A DNA stretch of 64,000 bases, taken from Crocinitomicaceae bacterium. GTDB taxonomy: Bacteria; Bacteroidota; Bacteroidia; Flavobacteriales_D; Crocinitomicaceae. Where the stretch lies: NCBI GenBank assembly GCA_016719925.1, contig JADJYC010000002.1, positions 372,001 through 436,000 on the forward strand, written 5' to 3'. Shown piece after piece: positions 24,973 through 37,300 of the stretch. The position numbers were made by a program, and so were the translations under genes. The stretch's first letter is position 1. The number at the start of each line of letters is the position of its first letter. The notes beneath the pieces were generated by a model. It was not told the origin of the DNA, did not search any database, and saw only the letters and a list, made by a program, of their open reading frames with translations.

Positions 24973-26188
24973 TTATCTCAACATATTTACAGCCCTGTTC
25001 AAAGCAATAATAAAGTAATCAATTTCTTCGCGCGTATTATAGAAACTGAAAGACGCCCTGATTGTTCCGGGAATACCAAAAAAATCCATTACAGGCTGTG
25101 CGCAATGATGACCAGTGCGTACTGCAACGCCCTGCTGATTGAGCAGCGTACCAACGTCATATGGGTGTGTCCCTTCAATTAAAAAAGACAAAATACTGCT
25201 CTTGTTTTTTGCCTCTCCGTAGATAACCGCACCCGGAATTTTTTTTCAATTTCTCAGTTGCATATTCCAGCAACTCATGTTCGTATTCTTCTATTTCTTT
25301 CAGATCAAATTGTGACAACCATTCAATGGCTTTACCCAAAACAATTCCTCCCGCAATATTTGGAGTACCCGCTTCAAATTTATGCGGCAGTTCATTGTAT
25401 TCGGTTTTCTCCATGGTCACCGTTTTGATCATATCACCTCCACCCATATAAGGTGGCATTTTATTCAGCAGATTTTCTTTTGCGAATAAAATTCCGGTAC
25501 CCGTTGGAGCAAAAACCTTGTGTCCTGAAAAAACCAGAAAATCACAATCCAGTTCCTGTACATTCAGTTTAAAATGCTGCAAAGATTGTGCGGCATCAAT
25601 CAATACAACAGCTCCTTTCTGATGAGCTTTACCAATAATTTCTTTTATTGGATTGATGGTGCCCAGCGAATTTGAAACATGAGTAACAGCAACCAGTTTA
25701 GTTTTTGATGTGAGCAGATTATTCAGTTGATTTAAATCCAATTCACCGTTTTTCAGGACAGGAATAAATTTAACTATCAGATCTCTTTCTTCAGCAATCA
25801 TTTGCCATGGAACAATGTTGGAATGATGTTCCATTTGTGTGATCACAATTTCATCTCCTTTTTGCAAAAGTTTTCCATAAGAAGATGCAACCAGATTTAT
25901 TCCGGCTGTAGTACCTGAAGTAAAAATAATTTCATGACTGAATTTTGCACCCAGATAATTACGGATTATTTCCCGGGCATTTTCATATTTTTCTGTAGCC
26001 AGCTGACTCAGATGATGGACCCCGCGGTGAATATTTGCATTCTCAGTCTAATAAAAATTTCGTTCGGCCTCTATGACTGATAGTGGTTTTTGAGATGTTG
26101 CTCCATTATCAAAATAGATCAGCGGATTTTTTCCAATTCTGGTATTCAGAATCGGAAACTCATTTCGTATTTGATTTATATCTTTCAG
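24973..26188 (-). CDS. sufS: Cysteine desulfurase SufS, interrupted by a stop and a frameshift
   Basis: SufS takes sulphur from cysteine for Fe-S clusters. Reconstructed length is about 405 residues, normal for the family. Motifs: 'IRNEFPILNTRIGKNPLIYFDNGATSQKPL' at the start, 'NANIHRGVHHLSQ', PLP-binding 'DFLVFSGHKVFAPTGTG' and the active-site Cys in 'VRTGHHCAQPVM'. Lesions: an in-frame TAG at 26048-26050, where relatives have a Tyr or Thr codon before 'TENANIHRG', and an extra A in the run at 25239-25246 that shifts the frame from 'KLKK' to 'IPGAVIYGEAKNKSS'. No ATG is present; CTG at 26188 is the nearest start. As the enzyme is normally essential, sequence error is likely. Confidence 0.85.
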
Positions 26189-26312
26189 AAAGCAATATTT
26201 TTACAAAGCTACTCAGTAGTAAGGGGATTTTCAACACTTATTTAGAATAATTCTACATAACTGATTTTCAAAAGAAATTCTATTATGTATCTTTCACACA
26301 TATTCTGTTTTC

Positions 26313-27503
26313 ATGATTTCAAAATTACCCGATACTGGTACAAGTATATTTACCGTCATGTCTGCCATGGCAAATGAATACGGTGCAATTAATTTATCAC
26401 AGGGTTTTCCTGATTTTCCTATTGACCCGAATCTTGAAAATTCAGTGCTGCGGTCATTAAAAGCAGGACACGTTCAGTATGCGCCTATGGCCGGCAGACC
26501 GGATATCAGAGAGCAAATTTCAAAATTGATTTATGACAGATACAAACTTTCTGTACTTCCAGATTCAGAAATAACAATAACCGCCGGCGCAACTCAAGCC
26601 ATTTTCACCGCAATTGCTGCTCTGGTTAATCCGGGAGATGAAGTCATCATGTTTGATCCTGCTTATGATTGTTATGATCCGTCTGTCAAAGTTTTTGGCG
26701 GCATTCCAATTCATTTAAAACTGAAACATCCGGATTATTCAATTGACTGGGATGAAGCAGAACAAAAAGTAAATGACAAAACAAGAATTATCATTACCAA
26801 TAATCCACACAATCCATGCGGATCTGTATGGACAGAAAATGATCTGATCCGTTTGGAAAAAATTGTCAGCCGGTATAAAAATCTTTATGTCATTTCAGAT
26901 GAGGTTTATGAATACATCCAGTTCAAAAAACAACATCACACCGTATTAAAAAACGAGTTATTAAGATCACGCAGTTTTGTCGTTTTCAGTTTTGGAAAAA
27001 CCCTTCACGTCACCGGCTGGAAGTTGGGATATTGTATTGCTCCGGAAGCGCTCACAACAGAATTCAGAAAAGTTCATCAGTTCAATGTATTCTGTGTCAA
27101 CAATACCATTCAGGCCGGTGTGGCTGATTATCTCTCCAGGTATGCGGACACAAAATCAATAGCAGATTTTTACCAAAAGAAAAGAGATCTGTTTTTGCAG
27201 GCAATTTCAAAATCAAAATTCAAACCACTGACTTGTGACGGCACTTATTTTTGTTTATTGGATTTTACATCCATCAGCAATGAACCGGATGTTGAATTTG
27301 CAAAACAACTGATTAAAGAAATCGGTGTTGCATCCATACCTGTTTCTGTTTTTTATAAAGATCAAACTGATAACCACGTTTTGCGTTTTTGTTTTGCCAA
27401 AAAAGATGAGACAATTATAAAAGCCACAGAAAAATTATGCAGCCTCAAAAATTGCCCTGATTCAAACCAATCAATTCTGGGAAAACAAAGAAGCCAACTT
27501 TGA
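26313..27503 (+). CDS. PLP-dependent aminotransferase (methionine/glutamine transaminase type, YbdL-like)
   Basis: 396 residues as read. Fold type I class I/II transaminase: 'SQGFPDFPID', 'AGATQAIFTAIAALVNPGDEVIMFDPAYDCY', 'NNPHNPCGSVW', 'VISDEVYEYIQF', PLP lysine in 'FSFGKTLHVTGWKLGY' and the substrate-binding Arg in 'VLRFCFAKKDE'. The next gene is an omega-amidase, the usual partner: the transaminase uses glutamine or methionine in salvage, and the amidase hydrolyses the resulting alpha-ketoglutaramate. If one A is restored at 27447-27451 the protein ends at 27460 ('CSLKKLP') instead of 27503. Confidence 0.88.
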   Translation: MISKLPDTGTSIFTVMSAMANEYGAINLSQGFPDFPIDPNLENSVLRSLKAGHVQYAPMAGRPDIREQISKLIYDRYKLSVLPDSEITITAGATQAIFTAIAALVNPGDEVIMFDPAYDCYDPSVKVFGGIPIHLKLKHPDYSIDWDEAEQKVNDKTRIIITNNPHNPCGSVWTENDLIRLEKIVSRYKNLYVISDEVYEYIQFKKQHHTVLKNELLRSRSFVVFSFGKTLHVTGWKLGYCIAPEALTTEFRKVHQFNVFCVNNTIQAGVADYLSRYADTKSIADFYQKKRDLFLQAISKSKFKPLTCDGTYFCLLDFTSISNEPDVEFAKQLIKEIGVASIPVSVFYKDQTDNHVLRFCFAKKDETIIKATEKLCSLKNCPDSNQSILGKQRSQL

Positions 27504-28215
27504 GCACTTTGAAAAAACTCATTTTGCACAGATTGAACCAAATTCATGTGATCTGATTCTATTACCTGAAATGTTTAATACAGGATTCAGCATGAGTACA
27601 AATCTGTTTGCTGAAGAAATGACAGGAAAATCAGTTCAATGGCTTAAAAAATGGGCGCAATATTTTGATTGTCAGATTGGAGCTACACTCATGATAGAAG
27701 AACAAAACAACGTTTATAATCGTTTTGTAATAATTTCAAAAGACGGAATTGAGACGTATTATAATAAAAGACACCTTTTCAGAATGGCAGGTGAAAATGA
27801 TCACTTTACTCCGGGATCTGATCGTGTTATTTATCATCTGAATGGCTGGAAAATTTTGCTTCAGGTTTGTTATGATTTGCGATTTCCGGTTTTTTCAAGA
27901 AACAAAGTAATTAATGGTCAGCCGGAATATGATGCGGTCGTCTATTTGGCCAACTGGCCTGAAAAAGATCGTTAGCTTGGTCAGCGCTACTAAAACGGGG
28001 CAATAGAAAATCAGACATATTGTATTGGTGTAAACCGTGTTGGAACGGACGGTAAAGAAATAACCTATTCAGGTGACTCTGCAGCCATTGATCCGTGGGG
28101 AAACGAGCTTTATATTGCTACAAAAAACAAAGAACAGGTGAAAATTTTAACCCTTGACTATACCGTTCTCACTCAAATAAGGTCGTTGTTCCCGGCCTTT
28201 ATGGATGCGGATTAA
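27437..28215 (+). pseudogene. Omega-amidase / nitrilase-family hydrolase with several lesions
   Basis: Carbon-nitrogen hydrolase. The catalytic triad is present: Glu in 'LILLPEMFNTGFSM', Lys in 'YYNKRHLFRM' and Cys in 'LLQVCYDLRFPVF', and the tail 'AIENQTYCIGVNRVGTDG' is intact. The ATG at 27437 reads into the body only if one A is added to the run at 27447-27451 (M-Q-P-Q-K-I-A-L-I-Q-T-N). A second damaged site lies at 27973-28000: a TAG and a TAA are in frame, while another frame there gives 'WSALLKR', so one change near 27973 and one extra G at 27996-27999 are implied. With three lesions this may be a genuine pseudogene or a poor stretch of sequence. It overlaps the aminotransferase gene. 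Confidence 0.8.
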
Positions 28216-28333
28216 TAGTTAATTACCGTTCAATTGATAAAAGCACCCTTTTACTCAAACATTTATCTGCTTGTTTGGATAACATTAATTTTTACCTTAC
28301 TTTTAGCACTTATAAATACTAAAATCAAGAAAA

Positions 28334-30262
28334 ATGAAAAAGGTTTACTTATTAGGTGGTATCTTTTTTCTTGGTGCTGCAACATTTGCTCAGCAGACAA
28401 GTAAAAGCTACAACTTTCATGGTGCTCAACTGTCAAAATACAATTTTGAAAGTCACGAAGCACAACGCCCTGTTACAACTACTCAGAATCAGGATCGCGT
28501 ATTAAACATTTTATGGACTGAAGATTTTGCCGGTTCAACAGCACTTACTACTGGTAACGGTACGTATACTGTAGGCGGTGCAAATGGTTCATATTGGACA
28601 ATCGGGACTGCGGCTCACCCGCTTTCTTCTTTTGGATGGACCAATGCAATGAATGGCCGTCACTTAATGTGGGATTCTTACAATCCTAATGACAGCGAAA
28701 CCAACTTTGCAACAACTGCAATTGCCGGTTACATTGAAACTCCGGTAATGGACCTAAGCGGTCAAACAAACGGTGCAATTGTAGAGTTTGTTACTGAATC
28801 TATGTATTGCTGCAACTATCAGGAAAAACCTTGGTATTTGCAAGTTTCAGAAAATGGAGGAACTACCTGGTCAACGGATATCGTAATTGATTTTGGAGTA
28901 GACAGAAACGTACCTACTGAAGATATTGCTCACCCAATGACTTATTCAGTAGACATTTCTAGCTATATCGCAACAACTCCGGGTAACGTTAAATTGCGTA
29001 TCAAATGGCAAGGAACTGCTGCAGATGGAAATGGTCAGATGAATACTCACTATTTCTGGATGCTGGATGATATCTCTATCTATGAAACACCTGCTAATGA
29101 AGTACAAAACCAAAAAATGTGGTTAGAGGATATTTCTGCCTGGTTTGAGTATGGAGAAATTCCAACTTCTCAGGCTCCAACTTTAACTGTTCAAAATCTT
29201 GTAAAATCAATGGGGTCAAACAGCCCAACTGCATTTGGTCTTCAAGTAACTGTTTATGACGATGCTATGACACAAATTCATCAGTCAACTGGTGGTACAT
29301 TAAGCAATCCTCCATTAACATTGGGTGATATTGATACAATCACATTTGCTACCACTTTCGATTTGGCAACGTTAGCTACAGGAACTTATTATGTAAGAAC
29401 AGTAGTTGATTATACTGAAACAGATGAAGTAATGGAAAATGATACCCTTTGGAGATCATTCGATATCACTGACAATACTTTCAGCCACTTCAATTTTGAA
29501 ATTCCTACGCAAGAGACTTATCAAGGCGGAACAGCTCAGGAAGAACATCAGGTAGGCGCATCTTTCCTGCTTTACGAAGATGCTGAATTACATGGGGTGG
29601 ATATGTACATCTCTGATGGTACAACTACCAATCCAACTGATGAAACTGCTGAAATCGATTTCTATATTTACGAGTGGGATGGATCAGCTTATTCTTGGCT
29701 CGGTGGACCGTTTGTTTTCACTTTGGAAGCAGGAATGATTGGACAATACAATACATTCAATTTCCACCTTGGTGAAGATGGATATACTCCATTAACATTA
29801 ACTGCTGGAGCAGAATATGTTGCGGTATTAGCCCTTGAAGGTGGGGAAGTAGTTTATTACGGTGCAAACTCTTTTGATGAAGATGCTTCAAGCCGTGTAT
29901 ACTTTGCTTCAGACGACACATGGTATCTAGCTGGTGACGAACCAATGTAAAGATTGAATTTCGACCAGTCATTGGCTATCGAAAACAATGAGAATTCAAA
30001 CCTTGCTGTAGGACAAAACATTCCTAACCCTTTTGGTGCTAATTCTACTATTTATTATTCATTGACTGAAGCTGCTTATGTTACTGTTACTTTCACTGAT
30101 GTGACTGGTAAAGTGGTTAAAACAATGACTCCTGGAAACATGACTGCTGGTTCACATTCATTAAACGTGGATGGATCAGACATGGCTGAAGGTGTTTATT
30201 TCTACACTTTCACAATTGGAGACAATAAAGTAACTAAACAAATGGTTGTTTCTAACAAATAA
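28334..30262 (+). CDS. Large secreted T9SS cargo with an in-frame stop before the sorting domain
   Basis: Signal peptide 'MKKVYLLGGIFFLGAATFAQ'. The body has a jelly-roll/MAM-like domain ('WTEDFAGSTALTTGNGTYTVGGANGSYWTI...YFWMLDDISIYE') and later beta-sandwich domains to residue 538. A TAA at 29948-29950 stops the frame, but the same frame continues for 104 codons as 'RLNFDQSLAIENN...VGQNIPNPFGANSTIYYSLTE', a complete T9SS type A sorting domain ending 'VTKQMVVSNK'. The join 'DEPM-stop-RLNFDQ' suggests an original Val codon. If the stop is real, the product would be left in the periplasm. An intrinsic terminator follows. Confidence 0.85.
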
Positions 30263-30286
30263 TAGATCACCTTATTTTTTTAAGAG

Positions 30287-30316
30287 ACCCTCCGGATAAC
30301 CCGGGGGGTTTTTTAT
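30287..30316 (+). terminator. Rho-independent terminator
   Basis: ACCCTCCGG / CCGGGGGGT stem around ATAAC, followed by six T. It lies 25 bases after the end of the T9SS cargo gene. Confidence 0.85.
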
Positions 30317-30356
30317 TGCACGAAATTTGATAACTTTCAGCTAAATAATTCTTTCA

Positions 30357-30914
30357 ATGCGACCCCTTCTGATAATTGCAGCTGTATTTACAATTCAGGC
30401 ATTTGGTATGACAGCCTGCGCCAAAGAAAACCAGAAACCAAATCCATACGCCGTGTATAAATTTCCAATGAAGCATAGTTTTATTGCCCTGTCACCTTTA
30501 CCAGGCAGAGTTGACCTGGAAGCAGATACGAAAACAATTACCGCCAACGAAATAACTAGTGTAGTGACATTGGTATCCAACGAAGAATTAGAAAAATATA
30601 AAGTACCAACTTTGCTTGAAAAATACAGTCAGCATAATCTTCAATTACTTCACTCCCCTATTCCGGATTACGGTTTGCCAACACCAGAGCAGATGACGAC
30701 AATTATTGTATGGGTTCACAAAAAAATCAAAGCAAAAGAAAATGTACTGATTCATTGTGTTGGCGGACTTGGCAGAAGCGGAACTGTGATGGCAGTTTAC
30801 GCAAAAGCATATCTGGGTAAAACCGGTCAGGAAGCCATTGAATACGTAAGATCAATTCGCGGAGCTGACGCAATCGAAACAACAGAGCAGCAAAATTTTG
30901 TGATTTCCTGGTAG
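30357..30914 (+). CDS. Lipoprotein or exported dual-specificity / tyrosine-type phosphatase
   Basis: 185 residues. The C-terminal domain carries the CX5R phosphatase signature in 'IHCVGGLGRSGTVMAVYAKAYLG', with the upstream general-acid loop region 'LLHSPIPDYGLPTPEQM', similar to CDKN3/kinase-phosphatase-like proteins. The N-terminus 'MRPLLIIAAVFTIQAFGMTAC' looks like a lipoprotein signal with lipobox MTAC, which would place the enzyme outside the cytoplasm, unusual for this fold. Substrate unknown. It converges with the next gene, stop to stop without a gap. Confidence 0.82.
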   Translation: MRPLLIIAAVFTIQAFGMTACAKENQKPNPYAVYKFPMKHSFIALSPLPGRVDLEADTKTITANEITSVVTLVSNEELEKYKVPTLLEKYSQHNLQLLHSPIPDYGLPTPEQMTTIIVWVHKKIKAKENVLIHCVGGLGRSGTVMAVYAKAYLGKTGQEAIEYVRSIRGADAIETTEQQNFVISW

Positions 30915-31274
30915 TTACTCCAGAGATTTTAACGAAGATAAATCCAAAAACTCAGTAAATGAAGCCAGATTTGCTTTGGCCTGAAGCTCCAGATATCGTT
31001 TTTCAAAAACCTCTTCATTAGGTGCTGAATTCAAATAATCCATGCGGTATTTATCAAAATTCTTCAGCGCCAGTTCTTCATCCTGACTTAACGGAATGTC
31101 TTCAAAATACTTATCACGTATATCATTGATCGATACCGGTAAGCCACTGAGGTCCTGTTTAGAAGAAGTTAAATTCATCGGGTACAAATCTATGGAATAT
31201 TGACAGATGTTTAAACACCATTCGTCTAATTCTTCAACAGGGTTTTGTCGAATTTTTGCCCTGATTAAAATCAT
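30915..31274 (-). CDS. Small cytoplasmic protein, function unknown
   Basis: 119 residues, acidic, helical ('PLSQDEELALKNFDKYRMDYL', 'EEVFEKRYLELQAKANLASFTEFLDL'). No signal peptide or known motif. Its stop adjoins that of the phosphatase gene, and it is divergent from the macroglobulin gene across 52 bases. Confidence 0.55.
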   Translation of the reverse strand: MILIRAKIRQNPVEELDEWCLNICQYSIDLYPMNLTSSKQDLSGLPVSINDIRDKYFEDIPLSQDEELALKNFDKYRMDYLNSAPNEEVFEKRYLELQAKANLASFTEFLDLSSLKSLE

Positions 31275-31326
31275 TGAACCTTTCTGAAGGATATTTGTAC
31301 ATTTAAACGAATCTAAACTCTAACGC

Positions 31327-34300
31327 ATGAAACGCCTCATTCCGGCAGCCCTGGTTGTCTTCATTATTTCTCTCTTTGTTTTGTCTTCTTCAGCTGCTTC
31401 CAAAAGCGGAATGAACGGAACAGACCCAACCTATCAGTCGCAATGGACTAAAGTAGACTCTCTGGAACGCAAAGGCCTTTACCGCATGGCGCTGGAAGAA
31501 GTAGGAAAAATATTTGATGAAGCCAGTAAATCCGGCCATCACAATCAGGTTATCAAATCTGTTCTCTATGAGCTGAAATACAATTCCTATCTGGAAGAAG
31601 ATGATTACGTTTTGGGCATTTACAGGCTGGATGAACTGGCAGCTAAAGCACCTTCACCATCCAAAGAAATTCTGCACTCACTCATTGCTGAAGTGTACTG
31701 GGGATATTACTCTTCTAACAGCTGGAAATTTGCTGACCGCACCAACGTAGTTGATGCAGATTTGAAAGATATCCGCACATGGGACCTGAAACGCATTGCT
31801 GAAAAAATCAGATACCATTATTTTCTGTCTTTAATGAATAAAGAAATTTCACAAAAAGCACTGATCAGTGACTACAATGAAATTGCATCTTATACATCTG
31901 AATCAAGTGAAATCAGACCAACACTTTTTGACTTTCTTGCTCACCGTGCGCTTGACTTCTTTAAAAACAATTCGTTTGCGCTGCCTGGTCCGGCTGAAAC
32001 TTTTGTTATTGAAGACGAAAAATATTTTGGAAGCAATTCTACTTTCCTTTCTATTAATCCTGTAACTAATGATTCTCTGAATACGCAGTTTTTTGCTGTC
32101 CGGCTTTTGCAGGAATTAACGCGTTTTCATACAGAAGATAAAAACATGGCTGCATTGTTTGAAGTAGATCTTGAGCGCATGAAATATCTTCAATACAAAT
32201 CTGTTCATCCGGATAAAGATGAGTTGTATTACAACTCCCTGCATGCACTCACAACTGCTTATGAAAAAGTACCGTACGTATCAGAGGCATGGTATGAAAT
32301 TGCACTGATTCATTCACTGCGCGGAGATACCTATAACCATCTTGCAGACACGACAAAACGCTGGGATAAAAAAATAGCGGTTGAAATTTGTACCAAAATA
32401 GCTGAGCGATACAAAGACACGTATGGCGCCAATCAATGTCTTGCACTCAAATCTACCATTGAACAAAAAAACTTATACCTGCAGGGAGAAGAAGCCGTTG
32501 CTCCAAAAACATCTTCCAAATTTCAGGTGCAATACAAAAATCTGAATAAATTCTATTATAAAATTGCATCATACGACTACAAAAAATACAATAACAACAG
32601 AACCGATTACGATAAGTTCATCAAAGAACTTAGAACAATGAAACCATTATTTTCCAAAGAGGTTGATCTGACCAATCCCGGCGACTATCAGAATCACACA
32701 ACGGAATTACTGATACCAGAACTTGAACCAGGATTCTATTTCATCATCATGGCATCCAATGAAGATTATTCTGACAATAAAAGTGCATTTGCATTTATGC
32801 CATTGTGGGTTACTGATATCACTTACCAGTCAAGATCCATGAATGAGAAATCACAAATCATGGTTTCAAACAGAACGACAGGTTTTCCAATGGCTGGAGC
32901 AAAAGTGAATGTTTCTTATCAGGAGTACAATTACAAACTGCGTTATTATGAAAACAAATCCATTGGAACATTTACGGCCGACGAAAATGGTATCATAGAA
33001 TATCCGCATGCAGATGAATACAGAACGTATATGATTTCTGTTTCCCACAACGGACAGACCTACGCACCTAATCAGGGTATTTATGACTACAACTATTATT
33101 ACTACAATAACTATAATGAGGATTACGTGACCTACTTTTTCACTGACAGAAAAATTTATCGTCCGGGACAAACAATTTACTATAAAGGGATTTGCGTCAA
33201 ATATGATGACAAAGAGAGAAGTGTAATGAAAAACTGGGCTACGCTTGTCAGATTTTATGATGTAAACGGCCAATTAGTTGGTGAAAAAAGCGTAACAACA
33301 AATCAGTTCGGATCTTTTGAAGGAAGCTTCACAGCACCGTATGATGTGCTCACCGGTAACATGTCAATTTCCAATGATTACGGAAGTACCAGCTTCAGAG
33401 TAGAAGAATACAAACGTCCAAAATTCAGTGTTGAAATGAATCCGGTGGAAGGTGAAATAAAAGTAAATGAAAAGTCACCACAACAGGATTTGCCCAGGCC
33501 TATGCCGGTAACCGACTTGACGGAGCAAAAGTAAAATACCGCATCACCCGCTCAACCGGTTTCCATTGGTCATATTATTCTTACTGGTATTGGTGGAGAC
33601 CTTATTATCAGCCAAAAGAAGTTGAACAAGGAGAATTAATTACGGATGATAACGGTGAGTTTAAAATTGAATTTACAGCATTGCCGGATAAATCAGTTGA
33701 TCCAAAAGAACTTCCATTATTTACCTACACAGTGTATGTAGATGTCACAGACATCAATGGTGAGACCCATTCAACAAGCACCAGTTTTGTGGTAGGATAT
33801 CAGAGTCTTCAGCTGAGCAATAATTTCAGTTCAGAAATGAATAATGAAGAAGATTATTTTCTGAGAATTTCAACTACCAATCTCAACGGACAAAAAGTTC
33901 CGGCAAACGGAAAAATTACAGTTACAAAACTTGAAACTCCGGACAGACCATACTACTCTTCTTTCTGGGGAAAATCAGATATGCAGTTGTGGTCAGAGAA
34001 AGAATTCCGGACCCTATTTCCGCATGAACAATTCAGCAATGAAAACGATATGTACCGGTGGAAAGACGAGAAGAAAGTATTTGAGTCTGGTTTTGATACA
34101 AAAGTAACTGACAGCATTGCTATTGGAAATTATAAAAAATGGGAACCCGGAGTTTACCGTTATGACGCTGTTTCAAAAGACAAAAACGGAATTGAAGTTA
34201 AAGATGTTGCCTATTTTACAGTTTATAATCCTAATGCAACAATTGCTCCTAAAAATGACGTGCTTTGGATTAAAAATGTTCAGCATACAGCAGAACCAGG

Positions 34301-37300
34301 CACTACTGTTGACATTCTTATCGGGTCAAAAGAAAAAGATCTTTCCGTTTACTATGATCTGGAAGTTGGAAATAAGGTTATTGAAAGCAACCGTTTTTCA
34401 ATAACTAATGAGCAGAAAAAATTATCCTTTTTAGTGAAAGAAGAATACCGCGGAAATTTCACCGTGCATTTTACCGCCATTAAAAATAACCGGAGATTCT
34501 CACAGTCAATTACTATTAATGTTCCTTACACCAATAAAGAACTTGATCTTTCTTTTTCAACCTTCAGAAATAAACTGCTGCCAGGTGCTGAAGAAGAATG
34601 GACATTAACCATCCGCAATAAAAAAGGAGGTAAAGAAGCGGCAGAATTACTGGCAACGCTATATGATGCCAGTCTGGACGAACTCTATACACCAAATTCA
34701 TTTTTCATGAATATCTGGCAGTACTATTATGGTTATGCGCAATGGGGAGAAGGATCCGGAATTAGATCAATCAGTGCGTACAACATCAATTATTACTGGA
34801 ATGATTATGTCTATTATCCATACAGATATTTTCCTGCGTTGAATTATCACGGATTCAACTCCTATTATTATGGCAGGTACTATTATTACAACTACGCTGA
34901 CGGAGATTATCTGGATGACGTAACTGTAACAGGCGGAGTCATGAAATCTGAAGACAAGGAAACTTCCGGTAAAGACCGTTCAAAAAACACAGAAGGTTAT
35001 GCAGAGATGGCTTTGGAAGAATCAGAAAACGCACCAATGGCCAGCACAATCACAACAGTGAACAAGTCATCCGGTGAGCAACAAAATCAAAATGAAGTAG
35101 GTGGAAATTTCCGTGCAGACAATAATATGCCCGGAGGTGATGACGGAAAACGTGTTGATCTCAGCAATGTAAGTGCACGTTCTAATTTCAACGAAACAGC
35201 CTTTTTCTATCCTCAACTGACAACAGATTCAAACGGTGATGTAAAAATAAAATTCACCATTCCTGAGTCACTCACCAAATGGCGGTTTTTAGGTTTAGCT
35301 CACACGGCTGATTTAAAAACAGGCACAATTCAGGAAGATGTTGTAACGCAAAAAGACCTCATGGTGGTTCCTAATGTTCCGCGCTTTTTCAGAGAGGGAG
35401 ATAAAATTACTTTATCAGCAAAAATCTCAAATATCTCTAAAGAAAATCTGGCCGGACGCGTTCAGCTTTCATTGATTGATCCGTTTACGGACGCAAGTTT
35501 AAACGACGCCTTCAAATTAAAAATTGACCAGCTTGATTTCAGTGCAGATGCCGGAAAAAGCACAGTAGTTTCATGGACACTTGAAGTGCCTTATGCTATA
35601 AGTGCCGTGAAATACAAAATTGTTGCAGCCGCAGGAAATTTTTCTGACGGTGAAGAAAATGCTGTACCGATTTTATCAAACCGTATGTTGGTGACTGAAG
35701 CTATGCCAATGCCTTTACGCGGTAATCAGAGCAAAACGTTCAAATTTGAAAAGCTCCTGAACAACAAAAGTAAAACGCTGAAACATCACCGATATACGCT
35801 TGAGTTTACATCTAATCCTGCCTGGTATGCCATTCAGGCAATGCCATATATGATGGAGTATCCGTATGAATGTGCTGAGCAAACTTTTACGCGTTACTAT
35901 TCTAATGCCATAGCATCTCACATCATGAATTCCAATCCAAAAATCAAACAGGTAATTGATGCGTGGGGGAAAGAATCACCCGAAGCATTCTATTCAAATC
36001 TTCAGAAAAATGAAGAATTGAAATCTGTTATTTTAGAAGAGACCCCATGGGTACTTGATGCGCAAAATGAAGAACAAAGCAAACGAAATCTGGCCGTGCT
36101 TTTGGATATGAACAGAATGTCGAAAGAACTTGACAAAGCACTGACCAAAACAATCAAAACTCAATCAGCAAATGGTGGCTGGCCTTGGTTCCCGGGTATG
36201 CCTGAAAGCAGATATATCACACAGCACATCATCACCGGCATGGGTCATCTGGATCATCTTGGAATAAAAGATGTGAAAGAAAATCACAAAGTTTGGCAGA
36301 TGGTGAAAAAAGGTGTTGATTATCTGGACGGAGAAATTGTGAGAGATTACAACTACGCTAAAAAATGGGATCCGGCTTATTTGGTTAATCAGCATATTGG
36401 ATACACACAAATTCAATATTTATATGCGCGGTCATATTTCCCGCAGCTTGAATTAAACAAAGCGACAAAAGAAGCAGTTGATTATTACAAAGATCAGGCA
36501 GTAAAATTCTGGCTCAATTTTAACGTGTACGCAAAAGGAATGATTGCACTTGCAGCTCACCGTTTTGAAATGACTGAACTTGCAACAGACATTGTAAAAT
36601 CACTGAAAGATAATGCTATCAGACATGAAGAGTTTGGTATGTACTGGAAAGAATATCAGGCAGGATGGTATTGGTATGAAGCACCAATTGAAACACAGGC
36701 ACTGATGATAGAAATGTTTGATGAAGTAACCAATGACCAGGAAACTGTGGAGGAATTAAAAATCTGGCTGCTGAAACAAAAACAAACCACCAACTGGAAA
36801 ACTACCAAACAAACAACAGAGGCAGTTTATGCATTGCTTTTGAAAGGTTCAGATTTGATTGCTGATGATGATCTGGTAGAAATAACCGTTGGCGGAAAAC
36901 CAATTCAGTATGTAGAAAATCCATATGCATCTGACCCATATCAGGTAAAAGCGCAAGCCGGAACCGGTTATATTAAAACGGCATGGACAGGTGATCACAT
37001 CAAAGAAAATATGGGAGAAATTTCTTTGAAAAAATCGACCAAAGGAATTGCATGGGGTGCTGCGTACTGGCAATATTTTGAAGATCTGGATAAAATCACA
37101 TTTGCTGAAACACCATTGAGTTTGCAGAAACAACTATTCCTGGTAGAAGTAACCAATCAGGGAGAACAAATCAAACCGGTAAATGAAAATAATGTGCTGC
37201 ATATCGGAGACAAAATCAGAGTGCGTATTGAACTGAGAACAGACCGCAATCTGGAATATGTTCACATGAAAGACATGCGCGCATCCGGTTTTGAACCAAT

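Noticed and set aside
27571..27975. Separate small hydrolase gene
   Set aside because: It is the middle of the omega-amidase; the N-terminal and C-terminal family sequence lies in the adjoining frames.
19920..29950. Recoded stop codons (alternative genetic code or selenocysteine)
   Set aside because: TAA, TAG and TGA all end intact genes normally elsewhere in the window, and no SECIS-like structure or consistent codon is seen at the interrupted sites.
34900..34960. TonB-dependent receptor plug ('DDVTVTGG')
   Set aside because: The phrase resembles a receptor box, but it lies in a linker of the macroglobulin and no receptor domain follows.
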